Assembly: GCA_012026785.1 (NCBI GenBank)
Contig: VEOW01000002.1
Location: 1 to 54,849, forward strand
Direction: 5' to 3'
DNA length: 54,849 nt
DNA from: Chloroflexota bacterium
GTDB taxonomy: Bacteria; Chloroflexota; Limnocylindria; Limnocylindrales; CSP1-4
This document shows, piece after piece, positions 41,855 to 50,371 of the stretch. The notes under the pieces are model-generated. The model was not told the DNA's origin. It ran no database searches and worked only from the letters and a program-made list of their open reading frames with translations. The number at the start of each line of letters is the position of its first letter. The stretch's first letter is position 1. Both the position numbers and the translations under genes were made by a program.

Positions 41855-42867
41855 CAGCCGGTGGCGAGCCCTTCCGCCGCTGTCCCGAGGGCCGGGTGCC
41901 CCTCGACCGCACGTCGCGCGAGCTCGGCCCGCTCGGCCTCGGTCTCGGGCCACTGGGCCTTGAAGCTGTACCAGTGCTCGGGGGCCGCGGCGATCGCCGC
42001 CTCCAGGGCATCCGCGATGGCCTGGGTCGCGCGGGCGATCTCGGCCGGCTCGGTCGACGCGACGCGCATCGGCTCGCCATAGCTGATCTGGTAGCTCTTG
42101 CTGTCGGCCGAGCGACGAATCGCGATGTGGACGATGTCGGCCCCGGTCCTCGCGGCCAGGACCGCCGGACCGGCGGGCAGGGTCGTCCAGGCGCCGAACA
42201 TTCGAACCGGGACGTCGTCGGGCTTGTAGCCCCAGTCGACGATGAGGGCCAGGACCTCGCCGCGCTTGAGGATCGAGTACAGCTCGCGGAGGCGCCGCCA
42301 GGGGATCATTCGAACGCCCCACGTCTCACGCTGCTTCGTGAGATGTTCGAACAGCTCGGGGAAGCTCGTGTCGTCCGCCACCGCGGCGATCGGCCAGCCG
42401 TGACGGGCGATCCCGCGAGCGATGCCCTCGAGGTTGCCGATGTGGCCGGTCGTGAGGATCAGCCCCCGGCCCGACTCCTTCCAGTACGCCTCCAACGGCA
42501 GGAGGTTGGAGGTATCGACGAGCGCCTCGGCCTCGTCGTCGGACAGCCGCGGCAGCCGCATCAGCTCGACGACGTAGCGGGCGTACGAACGGTAGGCGCC
42601 CAGCGCCCGTCGCCGGACCTCGAGGCTGCCGGGCGACTTGCCGGTCACGTGGGCGAAGTTGACGTGGACCGAGCGGCGCTTCGAGGGCACGAGGAAGAAC
42701 GACAGCTGGAGCATGAAGGCCACGATCCAGCGCGCGATCGGGACCGGAAGGCTGCTCAGGATCCACGCCCCGAGGCGGTAGACGTAGACCGCCGAACGCT
42801 CGATCGGACGGGGGCCCTGAGGCCCCCGCCGATGGGGTGCCTTGATCGGTCGGCCGCTTGAGTTCAC
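41854..42867 (-). CDS. LpxL/PatA-like lipid acyltransferase (first copy)
   Basis: 337 residues. The membrane-anchoring helix near the N-terminus ([19 protein letters not shown]) is followed by HVNFAHVTG and the HX4E motif in [17 protein letters not shown]. The later [16 protein letters not shown] and [17 protein letters not shown] complete the family pattern. GTG 42867 overlaps the inositol-phosphate synthase stop. The track start at 43269 lies inside that gene. Acyl acceptor assignment to a PIM-like lipid comes from the operon. Confidence 0.88.
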   Translation of the reverse strand: MNSSGRPIKAPHRRGPQGPRPIERSAVYVYRLGAWILSSLPVPIARWIVAFMLQLSFFLVPSKRRSVHVNFAHVTGKSPGSLEVRRRALGAYRSYARYVVELMRLPRLSDDEAEALVDTSNLLPLEAYWKESGRGLILTTGHIGNLEGIARGIARHGWPIAAVADDTSFPELFEHLTKQRETWGVRMIPWRRLRELYSILKRGEVLALIVDWGYKPDDVPVRMFGAWTTLPAGPAVLAARTGADIVHIAIRRSADSKSYQISYGEPMRVASTEPAEIARATQAIADALEAAIAAAPEHWYSFKAQWPETEAERAELARRAVEGHPALGTAAEGLATG

Positions 42868-44135
42868 GCCCCGGTCGCCGCCTTGGGGCCGGTCGGCGCG
42901 GGCGTCGCCCCGGCCTGCGCTGCCGTCGACGGCCGTGCCGCCAGCTTGCGGAGCGTCCGCTTGACCGGCTTCTCGGTCCCGACGAGCGTCTCGTTGTCGT
43001 CGCCGCGGATGAACGCCTCGACGCGGTTGAACGCGATGTCGTCGTGGATCTGGATCGGCGGGCTCTTCATGAAGTAGCTCGACGGGGCCACGAGCGTGCC
43101 CTTCAGGCCGCGATCGAGGCCCAGCTTCAGGCAGCGGATGGCGTCGGTGATGACGCCGGCGCTGTTGGGGCTGTCCCAGACCTCGAGCTTGAGCTCGGCG
43201 TTGAGCGGGACGTCGCCGTAGGTCGTGCCCTCCATCCGGATGTAGCACCACTTCCGGTCGAGCAGCCACGGCACGTGGTCCGACGGCCCGACGTGGACGT
43301 CGTCGTCGCCGAGCTCGTAATCGAGCATGCTCGTGACGGCGTTGGTCTTGCTGATCTTCTTGGACTCGAGCCGCTCGCGCTCGAGCATGTTGAGGAAGTC
43401 GGTATTGCCGCCGAAGTTGAGCTGGTAGGTGCGATCGAGGCGAACGCCGCGGTCCATGAACAGGCGCGTCAGCACCCGGTGGCTGATCGTCGCGCCGACC
43501 TGGCTCTTGATGTCGTCGCCGATGATCGGCAGGCCCTCCTCGGCGAAGCGGCGCTGCCAGTACGGCTCACGGCCGATGAACACCGGGATGGCGTTGATGA
43601 AGCCGACGCCGGCGCGGAGCGCCTGCTCGACGTACCACTTCGTCGCCTCCTCGCTGCCGACCGGCAGGTAAGAGACCATGACGTCGACCTCGCGCTCCTG
43701 GAGGATGCCGACGATGTCGGCCGTCGGGCCGGGCGCCTTCTCGATGATCTGGCTCAGGTACTTGCCGAGGCCGTCGTGGGTCATGCCGCGCTCGACGGGC
43801 ACGCCCATGTGGGGCACCTGCTGGAAGACGTAGGTGTTGTTGGGCTTCTGGTAGATCGCCTCGGACAGGTCTTTGCCGACCTTGTTCTTGTCGACGTCGA
43901 AGGCGGCCACGAACTCGATGTCGCGGATGTGGTAGCCGCCGAGGTTGACGTGCATCAGCCCCGGGACGAAGTCGTCGTCGTTGGCGTTCTCGTAGTAGTA
44001 GCGGCCCTGGACGAGGCTGCTGGCGCAGTTGCCGACGCCGACGATCGCGACGCGGATCTTGCCGTCCTTGCGACGGGCAGCGCCGGCCCAGGTGTTGGTC
44101 GGCGTGTGGCCGTTCTTGCCGTTGGTCTTGGCCAT
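42864..44135 (-). CDS. ino1: Inositol-3-phosphate synthase (actinobacterial type)
   Basis: 423 residues. It converts glucose 6-phosphate to inositol 3-phosphate with bound [23 protein letters not shown] (dinucleotide binding), [50 protein letters not shown] and [12 protein letters not shown] are characteristic of the prokaryotic enzyme. ATG 44135 has GGGAG at good spacing; the upstream extension in the track is a shadow. The C-terminal 35 residues are a low-complexity Ala/Pro/Lys tail. It supplies the inositol phosphate for the synthase encoded upstream. Confidence 0.95.
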   Translation of the reverse strand: MAKTNGKNGHTPTNTWAGAARRKDGKIRVAIVGVGNCASSLVQGRYYYENANDDDFVPGLMHVNLGGYHIRDIEFVAAFDVDKNKVGKDLSEAIYQKPNNTYVFQQVPHMGVPVERGMTHDGLGKYLSQIIEKAPGPTADIVGILQEREVDVMVSYLPVGSEEATKWYVEQALRAGVGFINAIPVFIGREPYWQRRFAEEGLPIIGDDIKSQVGATISHRVLTRLFMDRGVRLDRTYQLNFGGNTDFLNMLERERLESKKISKTNAVTSMLDYELGDDDVHVGPSDHVPWLLDRKWCYIRMEGTTYGDVPLNAELKLEVWDSPNSAGVITDAIRCLKLGLDRGLKGTLVAPSSYFMKSPPIQIHDDIAFNRVEAFIRGDDNETLVGTEKPVKRTLRKLAARPSTAAQAGATPAPTGPKAATGA

Positions 44136-44206
44136 GCTGTGGTCTCCCTGGTGCTCCCGTTGTGGATGTGCGTTCGAGGTGGTTCCGTGATCTGGGCGCG
44201 TCCGGC

Positions 44207-44836
44207 TCAGCCCTCCTTCAGCTGTTCGCGGACATGGAGGATGCGCTGGGCGGTCGTGATGGCCGCCAGCGCCGCGATGACGAGCAGGGCCAGCCCGAGC
44301 CAGGCCTGGCCGAAGCCAAGGACGCCGCTGGGGATCCCGGCCAGTACGAGGCCGGCCGCGAGGAAGACGAGGCGAATCTCGCGCGGGGCGAAGCCGACCT
44401 CGCCATGGAGGCCGAGCGATTCGGCCTTGGCCCGGGTGTAGGTGACCATCGAGGCGAACGTCAGCGCCAGGCCGGCGAGGATCACCCCGACCGTGAACTG
44501 GGCGGCTGCCGCGCCGATCGCGATCCCGGCGTAGACGAGGTTCTCGCCGGTCCGATCGAGGGTCGAGTCGAGAAAGGCCCCGAAGCGGCTGGCCTGACCG
44601 GTCGCCCTCGCGAGCGCGCCGTCGAACAGGTCGAAGATCCCGAAGGCCAGGACCATGACGCCGGCCACGAGCCACGCCTGGCCGGCCGCCGCGAGCGCGG
44701 CGACGCAGGTCCCGAGGAAGCCGATGATCGTCAGGGCATTGGGCGTCAGGCCGAGGCGGCCGAGGCCGCGGGCGATCGGCGTCGCGAGGTCGCGGACCCG
44801 CTGGCGCGTGGCGGGCGACACGAACGAGCCGGTCAC
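44207..44836 (-). CDS. CDP-alcohol phosphatidyltransferase, probable phosphatidylinositol-phosphate synthase
   Basis: 209 residues with about six membrane helices. The full family motif D-G-x2-A-R-x8-G-x3-D-x3-D reads [20 protein letters not shown] and ends TLDR. The following [11 protein letters not shown] resembles archaeal and actinobacterial PIP synthases, which join CDP-diacylglycerol to inositol phosphate, more than PgsA. It is followed by the inositol-phosphate synthase gene, which supports this specificity. GTG 44836 overlaps the ArsR stop. A glycerophosphate transferase (PgsA) is the alternative. Confidence 0.85.
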   Translation of the reverse strand: MTGSFVSPATRQRVRDLATPIARGLGRLGLTPNALTIIGFLGTCVAALAAAGQAWLVAGVMVLAFGIFDLFDGALARATGQASRFGAFLDSTLDRTGENLVYAGIAIGAAAAQFTVGVILAGLALTFASMVTYTRAKAESLGLHGEVGFAPREIRLVFLAAGLVLAGIPSGVLGFGQAWLGLALLVIAALAAITTAQRILHVREQLKEG

Positions 44837-45189
44837 GAGGCCGTCTGCTCGCGGGTCCGACCGATGCCGAGGACCCGCCGGTCGTGGTCGGCGAAGCGCT
44901 CGAAGGCCTCCGGGAGGAGCCTTGAGACCGTCTCTCGGCCGACCCGCCGCGTCTCGATCAGACCGGCGCTTCGAAGGCGGCCGAGGTGCCACGACACGAG
45001 CGGCTGCGACAGCCCGACCTGGTCGATGAGCTCCGAGACGCTCGCGTCGCCCTTGGCGAGCCGGCGGACGATCCGCAACCGGTTCACGTCGGCCAGGGCC
45101 TTGTGGACGAGGCGCAGGGCGCGCAGCTCCTCGGGCGGGTCGACGACCGCGGCGAGGGTGGTTCGAATGTGGGCGGGGGATGGGGCCAC
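44833..45189 (-). CDS. ArsR-family winged-helix regulator
   Basis: About 118 residues. [20 protein letters not shown] and [25 protein letters not shown] form the winged helix-turn-helix of the ArsR/SmtB group. The track start is TTG 45252, but that lies next to the operator. GTG 45189, with GGAG 9 bases upstream, is preferred. No clear metal-binding Cys cluster is visible, so it may sense something other than metal. It is the first gene of the inositol-lipid operon and probably represses it by binding the inverted repeat upstream. Confidence 0.87.
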   Translation of the reverse strand: MAPSPAHIRTTLAAVVDPPEELRALRLVHKALADVNRLRIVRRLAKGDASVSELIDQVGLSQPLVSWHLGRLRSAGLIETRRVGRETVSRLLPEAFERFADHDRRVLGIGRTREQTAS

Positions 45190-45245
45190 GACGGGGCGCT
45201 CCGGCGGCTTCGTTGTCCGGCAGACGACTTCTGGTCGGCCGGCTT

Positions 45246-45296
45246 GGATCAACGGGGGTTTATATCAATATGCGTTGATCCACCGCCCGCTGTCAA
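45246..45296 (-). promoter_or_regulatory. Promoter and operator of the inositol-lipid operon
   Basis: On the minus strand TTGACA (45296-45291) and CATATT (45272-45267) are 18 bases apart. A perfect 9-base inverted repeat, ggatcaacg (45246-45254) and cgttgatcc (45273-45281), brackets the -10. A third half-site atcaa (45264-45268) pairs with ttgat (45275-45279) over 6 bases, the usual ArsR-type arrangement. The predicted start near 45260 gives a leader of about 70 bases. Confidence 0.7.
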
Positions 45297-45562
45297 GACC
45301 CAGAGTGGCACGGCCGTCCGGCCACGCGCTTGCTGACCGGCGTGACCGGGGCATGGACGCTGCGAGCACGAGGGCGGCCCCCAAGGGCTCGGATCGACGG
45401 GAGCTGCGGTCCCGTTCTGCCCGTGGTGAGCGTGGCTCGGGACAAGGGGGCGCTGCAGCACCCGCCGGGCGGCCGCGCGGCAGGGCTTGTCGGGTCAGCT
45501 TGTGCGTGCCGTGTCCATGGTGCGGACACGGCCGAGGGCCCCGTCCGTCAGCATGTAGCCCG
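45297..45562. other. Intergenic region between the inositol-lipid operon and the ABC operon
   Basis: About 265 bases with no gene. A perfect 8-base stem with a 7-base loop lies near its far end (45509-45531). Short ORFs across it are shadows. Nothing else was recognised. Confidence 0.6.
45509..45531 (-). terminator. Hairpin downstream of the ABC-associated operon
   Basis: ccgtgtcc and ggacacgg pair perfectly over 8 bases around a 7-base loop, about 30 bases after the minus-strand stop at 45563. No T-run follows, so it may be a terminator of the GC-rich kind or a processing site. Confidence 0.45.
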
Positions 45563-46282
45563 TCAGGCGGCGGGTAACCGCGTCCAGCGCCAACCGAGCC
45601 ACAGTGCGGCGAACGCCGGGACGGCGAGCCAGGCGAGGAGGCCGAGCAGGACGATCCGGACCAGCCAGATCGCCTCGAAGGCTTCGGCCCTGGCGCCGAG
45701 GCCGAGGCCGAGCGTGTCCAGCCGGGCGGCGAGGCGCCCGAGGTCCTCGGCCGCCGTCGAGGCGTCGGTTTCGTTGGTCGCCAGTGACTCGGCCGTCGCG
45801 GTCAGGTTGGAGGACAGGGTTCGAGCCCGGTCGGCGACCTGCGAGAAGCCGGTCCCGAGATCGGCAAACGGCTGGGTGCCGAAGACGCTCACCCCGGAGA
45901 CCAGGGCCAGCTGTTCGAACGCCGTCGCCATGTCGGTCGTGAGAGCGGCGCCCTCCCGGGCGGCGGCGGCGCTCTCCCGGAGGCTGACGCTCGCGTTCGC
46001 TGAAGCCGTCCCGGTCTGGCGCAGGGCCTCGGAGGCATCATCGAGGAGCGCCACCAGCTCCATCCGCTGGTGTTCGATGTCTCGAACCGCACCTTCGAGG
46101 GGCCCGAGGGTGCCGATGATCACGGCCGCGACCCCCGCGAGGACGATCAGCCCGGCGAGGCCGAAGCCCAGCAGCCCGGTGCCGACGTGGCGCTGTCGGG
46201 CACGCCGCGCGGCGGCTCGTCGTCGGTGCGCCGGACCTCGGCCCACGGACCGCGGCTCCAGCGAGCCGGGTCGCGGCCTCAC
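45563..46282 (-). CDS. Coiled-coil membrane protein linked to ABC exporter
   Basis: 239 residues. A membrane helix near the N-terminus (LLGFGLAGLIVLAGVAAVII) and one near the C-terminus (IVLLGLLAWLAVPAFAALWL) flank about 130 residues of Ala/Leu/Thr-rich heptad-like helix, rich in LRESAAAARE- and LTATAESLATNE-type sequence. This resembles an extracytoplasmic coiled coil. GTG 46282 overlaps the permease stop, so it is coupled to the ABC-2 transporter and may extend or regulate it. No named family was recognised. Confidence 0.7.
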   Translation of the reverse strand: MRPRPGSLEPRSVGRGPAHRRRAAARRARQRHVGTGLLGFGLAGLIVLAGVAAVIIGTLGPLEGAVRDIEHQRMELVALLDDASEALRQTGTASANASVSLRESAAAAREGAALTTDMATAFEQLALVSGVSVFGTQPFADLGTGFSQVADRARTLSSNLTATAESLATNETDASTAAEDLGRLAARLDTLGLGLGARAEAFEAIWLVRIVLLGLLAWLAVPAFAALWLGWRWTRLPAA

Positions 46283-47460
46283 CTGGGCTGCAGCTCCCGC
46301 CGGAGCAGGATCCAGCTGAAGAACAGGAGCGTGCCGGCGATCGCCGCCAGCGCCAGGAGCTGCCACGGCTGGGTGGCGTCGCCGCGCAGCATCAGGTCCT
46401 GGAGGAGCGCCACGCCGTGGGGCACCGGCAGGAAGTAGGCACCGGCGCGCACGATCGGCTCAAACTCCTCCAGGCGCAGCGCGAAGCCGCTGAAGAAGAC
46501 GGCTGCCAGGAGCGTCATCAAGGCCAGCTGGACGGCCTGGCGCTCGGAATCGGAGATGACCGAGATGAGCAGGCCGAGACCAAGCGACGCGACCAGCAGC
46601 AGCGTGACGACGAGCGCGATCTCGGCCGGGGAGCCGCGTAGCGGGACACCGAGGACCCCGACGAGGAGCCAGACCGACACGAAGGCGATGGCGCCACCGA
46701 GCAGGCCGAACGCGGCAACCTTGCCGAGGACGACCTCGGTCGCCCGCATCGGCGACGCCCGGAAACGGTCCATCGTGCCGCCGGCGCGCTCGCGCACGAT
46801 CGACAGGGCGATCAGGGTGACGGCCATGTGCTGGAGCACCAGAGCGAGTGCCGCCGGACCGAAGAACCCGACGATCGTCGGCTCGATCGGCGCGATGTTC
46901 TCGACGCTCGGCTTGGTCGGCGAGGCGATCACCTCGGGTGGGACGTTGGCGAGCTCGCCGGCGCCGTTCTGGATGACGTAGGTCTGCCCCTCCTCGGCGC
47001 CGACGCGGTACAGCTCGCGGTTGACGGCCGAGGAGATCGTCTCGGCGAGGAACGCGGTGTAGTTGGCCTCGACCGGGTCGACGACGTTGGTGACCACGGT
47101 CAGGTCAGACTGGCGACCGGCACGCATCTCGCCGGGCAGGTCGTGCGGGGCGACGATCAGCATGTCGACCTCGCCGTCACGGAGCCGTTCCTCGGCCGAC
47201 GGCCGATCGGTCACGACGTCGACGACCCGCAGGCCGCGGACGTTGACCGCCTCGTAGCGCTGGCGCTCGGTCGGCAGCTCGGAGGATGGATCGACCACGA
47301 CGATCGCGCTGAGGTCACGCTTGATCCCCTGGTAGCCGAGCCCGAAGACGGCCAGGATCAGGAACGGCCCGATGATCAGGCTGAACACCGCGCCAGGCCG
47401 GCGAAGAACCTCGACGATCTCCTTGCCGATGAGGGCGAAGATCCGGACGATCAGCTTCAC
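46279..47460 (-). CDS. ABC-2 type transporter permease
   Basis: 393 residues. A first helix (VFSLIIGPFLILAVFGLGY) is followed by a large extracytoplasmic domain (about 45-195) and five C-terminal helices, the standard plan of ABC-2 / YhgE-like exporter subunits. SIVRERAGGTMDRFRASPMR is the typical cytoplasmic signature preceding the helices. GTG 47460 overlaps the ATPase stop. The exported substrate is unknown; drugs and lipids are usual for the group. Confidence 0.9.
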   Translation of the reverse strand: MKLIVRIFALIGKEIVEVLRRPGAVFSLIIGPFLILAVFGLGYQGIKRDLSAIVVVDPSSELPTERQRYEAVNVRGLRVVDVVTDRPSAEERLRDGEVDMLIVAPHDLPGEMRAGRQSDLTVVTNVVDPVEANYTAFLAETISSAVNRELYRVGAEEGQTYVIQNGAGELANVPPEVIASPTKPSVENIAPIEPTIVGFFGPAALALVLQHMAVTLIALSIVRERAGGTMDRFRASPMRATEVVLGKVAAFGLLGGAIAFVSVWLLVGVLGVPLRGSPAEIALVVTLLLVASLGLGLLISVISDSERQAVQLALMTLLAAVFFSGFALRLEEFEPIVRAGAYFLPVPHGVALLQDLMLRGDATQPWQLLALAAIAGTLLFFSWILLRRELQPR

Positions 47461-48446
47461 GCGGCACGCTCGCGATCAGCTCGCTCGGCCGCCGCCACCT
47501 CGTCGCCCGCCACCTCGTCGGCCGTCACGTTCTCGCCGTCGAGTTCGCGCCGGACGAGCTCGGTGAAGACCTCCTCGAAGCTCGCCCGGTGCTCACGAAC
47601 CGAGACGACTTCGACGCCGTCGCCCGAGACCGCCTGGACCGCGTCCGCGCTGGCCTCCCCGGCGTCGTCGACGACGAGCTGGAAGTCACGCGGGCCGGTC
47701 TGGCGAATGTGACGGATGCCTGGGGCCGTGCCCAGGTGGGCGGCATCGAAGAGCTCCTTCGTGGTGACGTCGAGGACCTCGCCGCCAAATGCCGCGCGCC
47801 GGAGCTCGTCCGGCGTCCCGGACGCCAGGACCCGTCCATCGACGATCAGGACGACCTCGTCGCATTGCTCGGCCTCGGTGACGTACTGGGTCGTGACCAG
47901 CACCGTGGCGCCCGTGTCGCGGAGGCGGTGGACCTCCTGCCAGACCGTCTCGCGCAGGATCGGGTCGAGGCCCGCCGTCGGTTCATCGAGCACCACCAGG
48001 TCGGGCTCGTGGACGAGCGCCGCAGCCAGCTCGAGGCGTCGCTGCATGCCGCCCGACAGGTCGCGGGCCCGCCGTCCCCGGACGTCCCACAGCTCGACGA
48101 GCTCCAGCACCGCCCGCCGGCGCGCCCAGCGTCGCCAGAACAGCAGGCCATACAGGCTGGCCGCGAAGTCGACGTTCTCGAGGACGGTCAGATCGGGGTA
48201 CAGGCTGAACTTCTGGGGCATGTAGCCGATCCGCCGCCGCGTGCCCCGGTGGAAGGCCGCGGGCGGCTCGCCGAGGACCTCGCCCCGCCCGCCGGTCGGG
48301 GCGATCGAGCCGGTGATCATTCGAATGGCGGTCGTCTTGCCCGAGCCCGATGGCCCGACGATCCCGACGACCGTCCCGGGCCGGACCTCGAGGTCGATGC
48401 CGGCGACCGCGACCGTCTCGCCGAATTGGCGGGTCACGCCCTGCAT
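47457..48446 (-). CDS. ABC transporter ATP-binding protein
   Basis: About 329 residues. Walker A GPSGSGKTTAIRM, Q-loop YMPQKFSLYPDLTV, signature LSGGMQRRLELAAAL and Walker B LVVLDEPTAGLDP are complete, followed by a C-terminal extension common in drug-export (DrrA-like) ATPases. ATG 48446 gives a normal N-terminus but lacks a ribosome site. An AGGAGA stands 6 bases before an in-frame ATC about 100 bases upstream, which would add a Pro/Ala-rich leader. The gene is divergent from the MFS pump. Confidence 0.92.
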   Translation of the reverse strand: MQGVTRQFGETVAVAGIDLEVRPGTVVGIVGPSGSGKTTAIRMITGSIAPTGGRGEVLGEPPAAFHRGTRRRIGYMPQKFSLYPDLTVLENVDFAASLYGLLFWRRWARRRAVLELVELWDVRGRRARDLSGGMQRRLELAAALVHEPDLVVLDEPTAGLDPILRETVWQEVHRLRDTGATVLVTTQYVTEAEQCDEVVLIVDGRVLASGTPDELRRAAFGGEVLDVTTKELFDAAHLGTAPGIRHIRQTGPRDFQLVVDDAGEASADAVQAVSGDGVEVVSVREHRASFEEVFTELVRRELDGENVTADEVAGDEVAAAERADRERAA

Positions 48447-48678
48447 TCGAACGGCCGGCCGTTCGGCGGGTCGTGCTGCGGGGGGTTGCGGCTCGCCCGC
48501 GGCTGTGGGCCGGGGCTCGCCCGCGACAGGCCTGGCGTCGATGGCCGTTCTCCTGTGACGTTGGGTTGGCGCGGTGGTGGCTCGACGCGCAGCGCGTCGC
48601 GCGCCGAGAAGCGTGGCCCGCCAGCGCTTGCACCCTGACTGCGAGCCGGGCGGCCCCGGCAACGGCCGCGTTGCGCCA

Positions 48679-48684
48679 TACACT
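48679..48684 (+). promoter_or_regulatory. Probable -10 box (TACACT) for the MFS gene
   Basis: TACACT ends 7 bases before ATG 48692, again consistent with leaderless transcription. No -35 was recognised. Confidence 0.45.
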
Positions 48685-48691
48685 CCCCCGG

Positions 48692-50287
48692 ATGCCACGC
48701 GGCACCGCTTTCCTCCTGCTCGGCGTCATGGGCACCGGCGTGTTCCTCGCCGGCCTCGAGCTCATGATCACGGCCGTCGCCCTGCCCGCGATCCTCGTCG
48801 ACCTCGCCGACTGGCGCCACCTCCGGACCGCGTCGTGGATCGTCAACGGCTACCTGCTGGTGTCGATCGTCACGATGCCGCTCGCCGGCCGGCTCGCCGA
48901 TCGGTGGGGGGTGCGGCGGGTGTTCCTCGGCGCGCTCGTGGTGTTCGTCCTCGGCTCGGCCCTCGCCGGACGAGCACAGACGCTCGAAGAGCTGATCGCG
49001 GCGCGCCTCGTCCAGGCGCTCGGTGGCGGCGCGCTCGTGCCGGTCGCGACTGCGGCCGCGTCGCACCTCTTCGATGGCGCCGCCCGGCCGCGCGCGCTCG
49101 GGGTCATCGGGGCCCTGACCTTCCTCGGCATGGCCGCCGGGCCGTTCGCGGGGGCGTTCATCATGCAGGCCATCCACCCGACCTCGGTCCTCGAGTCGCT
49201 GCGCCTCGACCGCGAGCTCGCAACGACGCTCACCGATGCCCTCGGGGCGCCGTGGCGGTACGTCTTCTACGTCAACGTCCCGATCGGGATCGCGGCATTG
49301 GCGATCGGCTGGGCGGCGACCAGCCACTGGGACACTGCCCGCCGGGGCGGCGGTCTCGATCTCGTCGGCGCGACCGCCTTCTCCCTCGGTCTGGGCCTCC
49401 TGCTCGTCGGGCTGACGCTCGCCGGCGCGGCGCCCGATCCTGCGCTCGGCCTCGACTGGCCGAGCCTCGTCGCGGCCCTGGCCCTCGCGGCGGTCGTGGC
49501 CATCCTCGTCGCCCTGGTGGCGGGGGCGCGCCACGCCGAGCCGTTCGTCGATCCGGGTTGGTTCCGAGCGCCGGGCTTCGCCTCGGCCGCGCTCATCTCG
49601 CTGCTGACCGGCTACGGCTTCGCCACGGCGATCATCGGCGGGGCGGTCTTCGTCGACCGCGTGCTGTACGGCGGCCCCGACGTCCAACGGGTCGCGCTCG
49701 GCTCGCTGGCCGGCGCAACCGCGGGCGGCGCGCTCGCGTCGGGGCTCGCCCTCCGGGCCGTCGGCATCCGGCTCACGACGGTCGTCGGGCTGGGGCTCGC
49801 GATCGTCGCCCTGGCTCGAATGGCCAGCTGGACGCCGTCGACCGGGCTGCCGGAGGTCGCCCTCGTGCTGGCCGCCTTCGGGGCCGGCTTCGGGCTGACC
49901 GTGACGCCGCGCTCGACAGCCGCCGTCGAGGCCCTCGGGCGAACGGCCTTCGGTGTCGCCTCGGCCACGGTCACGGTCGCTCGAATGATCGGCATGGCCG
50001 TTGGCCTGGCCGTCCTGACGGCCTTCGGCTCGACCGTCATCGACCGCCTGTGGGCGCAGATCTACTCGACGCCCGACGCCTACAAGGCGTTCATCCCGGA
50101 ATCGCTTCGAAACCGTCCGCTGGAGGACGGGCTGGTCGTCCAGGCACTGGAGCAGTGGGCCTCGGTGGAAGCCGCGCAGATCCTCGTCGGCATCTTCCTC
50201 GTCGCCGCCGGCGTCATGGCGCTAGCCCTCCCGGCCGCCGTGGCCCTGCGCCGAGCCGGTGGGACGTCCCGGAGGTCCAATCCTTGA
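48692..50287 (+). CDS. DHA2-type MFS drug:H+ antiporter
   Basis: 531 residues with about 14 membrane segments. The N-terminus GVFLAGLELMITAVALPAIL, WIVNGYLLVSIVTMPLAGRL and DRWGVRRVFLGALVVFVLGS (motif A) are typical of EmrB/QacA exporters, followed by ARLVQALGGGALVPVATAAA (motif C region). A loop between helices 5 and 6 carries an extra stretch (ESLRLDRELATTLTDALG). The track start 48350 is a shadow extension into the ABC gene; ATG 48692 is chosen for the normal start. The substrate is unknown. Confidence 0.9.
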   Translation: MPRGTAFLLLGVMGTGVFLAGLELMITAVALPAILVDLADWRHLRTASWIVNGYLLVSIVTMPLAGRLADRWGVRRVFLGALVVFVLGSALAGRAQTLEELIAARLVQALGGGALVPVATAAASHLFDGAARPRALGVIGALTFLGMAAGPFAGAFIMQAIHPTSVLESLRLDRELATTLTDALGAPWRYVFYVNVPIGIAALAIGWAATSHWDTARRGGGLDLVGATAFSLGLGLLLVGLTLAGAAPDPALGLDWPSLVAALALAAVVAILVALVAGARHAEPFVDPGWFRAPGFASAALISLLTGYGFATAIIGGAVFVDRVLYGGPDVQRVALGSLAGATAGGALASGLALRAVGIRLTTVVGLGLAIVALARMASWTPSTGLPEVALVLAAFGAGFGLTVTPRSTAAVEALGRTAFGVASATVTVARMIGMAVGLAVLTAFGSTVIDRLWAQIYSTPDAYKAFIPESLRNRPLEDGLVVQALEQWASVEAAQILVGIFLVAAGVMALALPAAVALRRAGGTSRRSNP

Positions 50288-50371
50288 GGACGACGCTACA
50301 TCTGGACGACCAGCAAGACTACATTTGGTCGAACCCCGGCCCCCGACGTAGCCGGTTCTCGGAGGCAGCGC

